The notes under the pieces were generated by a model, which worked only from the letters and a program-made list of their open reading frames with translations, made no database searches and was not told where the DNA came from. The position numbers were made by a program, and so were the translations under genes. DNA of 64,000 bases, taken from the NCBI GenBank assembly GCA_963719055.1, contig CAVRAU010000008.1:62001-126000 (forward strand), written 5' to 3'. Of the stretch, positions 63,983 to 64,000 are shown one piece after another (the first letter of the stretch is position 1; the number at the start of each line of letters is the position of its first letter). This DNA is from CAXMQZ01 sp963719055. GTDB taxonomy: Bacteria; Acidobacteriota; Thermoanaerobaculia; Multivoradales; JAHEKO01.

Positions 63983-64000
63983 ATGACGATGACGACAACT
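63983..64000 (+). CDS. Possible start of the next gene, cut by window end
   Basis: ATG at 63983 follows AGGGAAG with a short spacer, downstream of mlaD on the same strand. Only six codons are visible, so nothing can be said about the product. Confidence 0.2.

Noticed and set aside
1..64000. CRISPR array, insertion sequence or prophage
   Set aside because: No regularly spaced repeats, transposase, integrase or phage structural motifs were seen in any frame.

Overview
The window is dense chromosomal DNA (roughly 60% GC by eye; genes abut or overlap on both strands) from a diderm bacterium. An outer membrane is implied by the MlaE/MlaF/MlaD lipid-transport genes, an LpxH-type phosphatase and a DsbD. 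Menaquinone is made by the futalosine route (MqnD). FTCD, MglA, PilT, many TPR proteins, a sigma-54 activator and ECF sigma factors coupled to zinc-finger/TPR proteins would fit Acidobacteriota (for example a Thermoanaerobaculia-like lineage). That placement is inference from gene content, not a measured result. I see no tRNA, rRNA, CRISPR array, insertion sequence or prophage.

Layout. 1-8.1 kb: central carbon and quinone genes (sucC end, SpoIIE-type phosphatase, icd, cdd, mqnD, a fused aconitase-family enzyme), then FTCD. 9.9-14.4 kb: the accessory region. It holds two tandem modules of ECF sigma factor plus zinc-finger/TPR protein, preceded by a tiny peptide locus in which GNGLNPDG is encoded twice. 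14.6-24 kb: YedK, two secreted or TPR proteins, a thioredoxin-TPR protein, DsbD, a CaxA-type exchanger, RarA and an unknown membrane-anchored protein. 24-30.5 kb: the ffh-rpsP-khpA-rimM-trmD-rplS-rnhB translation cluster ending in an acidic TPR protein. 30.5-41.1 kb: pyk, an MMPL transporter, pgsA, a lytic transglycosylase, alaS, recX, pilT. 40.4-46.8 kb: hrcA-grpE-dnaK-dnaJ-prmA-rsmE heat-shock run. 46.9-54.1 kb: a DUF2520 protein, an extended MglA, nrdR, lon, thiL, a two-HTH protein, free-methionine-sulfoxide reductase. 54.1-61 kb: plsC-mrp-lpxH-aroA-sigma-54 activator run. 61.2-64 kb: mlaEFD.

A recurring oddity runs through the window. At least ten otherwise convincing genes, including essential rplS and alaS, are interrupted by single-base insertions, mostly one extra G beside a G at a codon start. 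In every case the full span is exactly a multiple of three plus the number of inferred extra bases. Sequencing or assembly error is the simplest explanation. The two TPR partners of the ECF sigma factors carry many more lesions and may be genuinely decaying. Several genes also have a TANNNT box 6-9 bases before the start codon and no Shine-Dalgarno sequence, which suggests leaderless transcripts.
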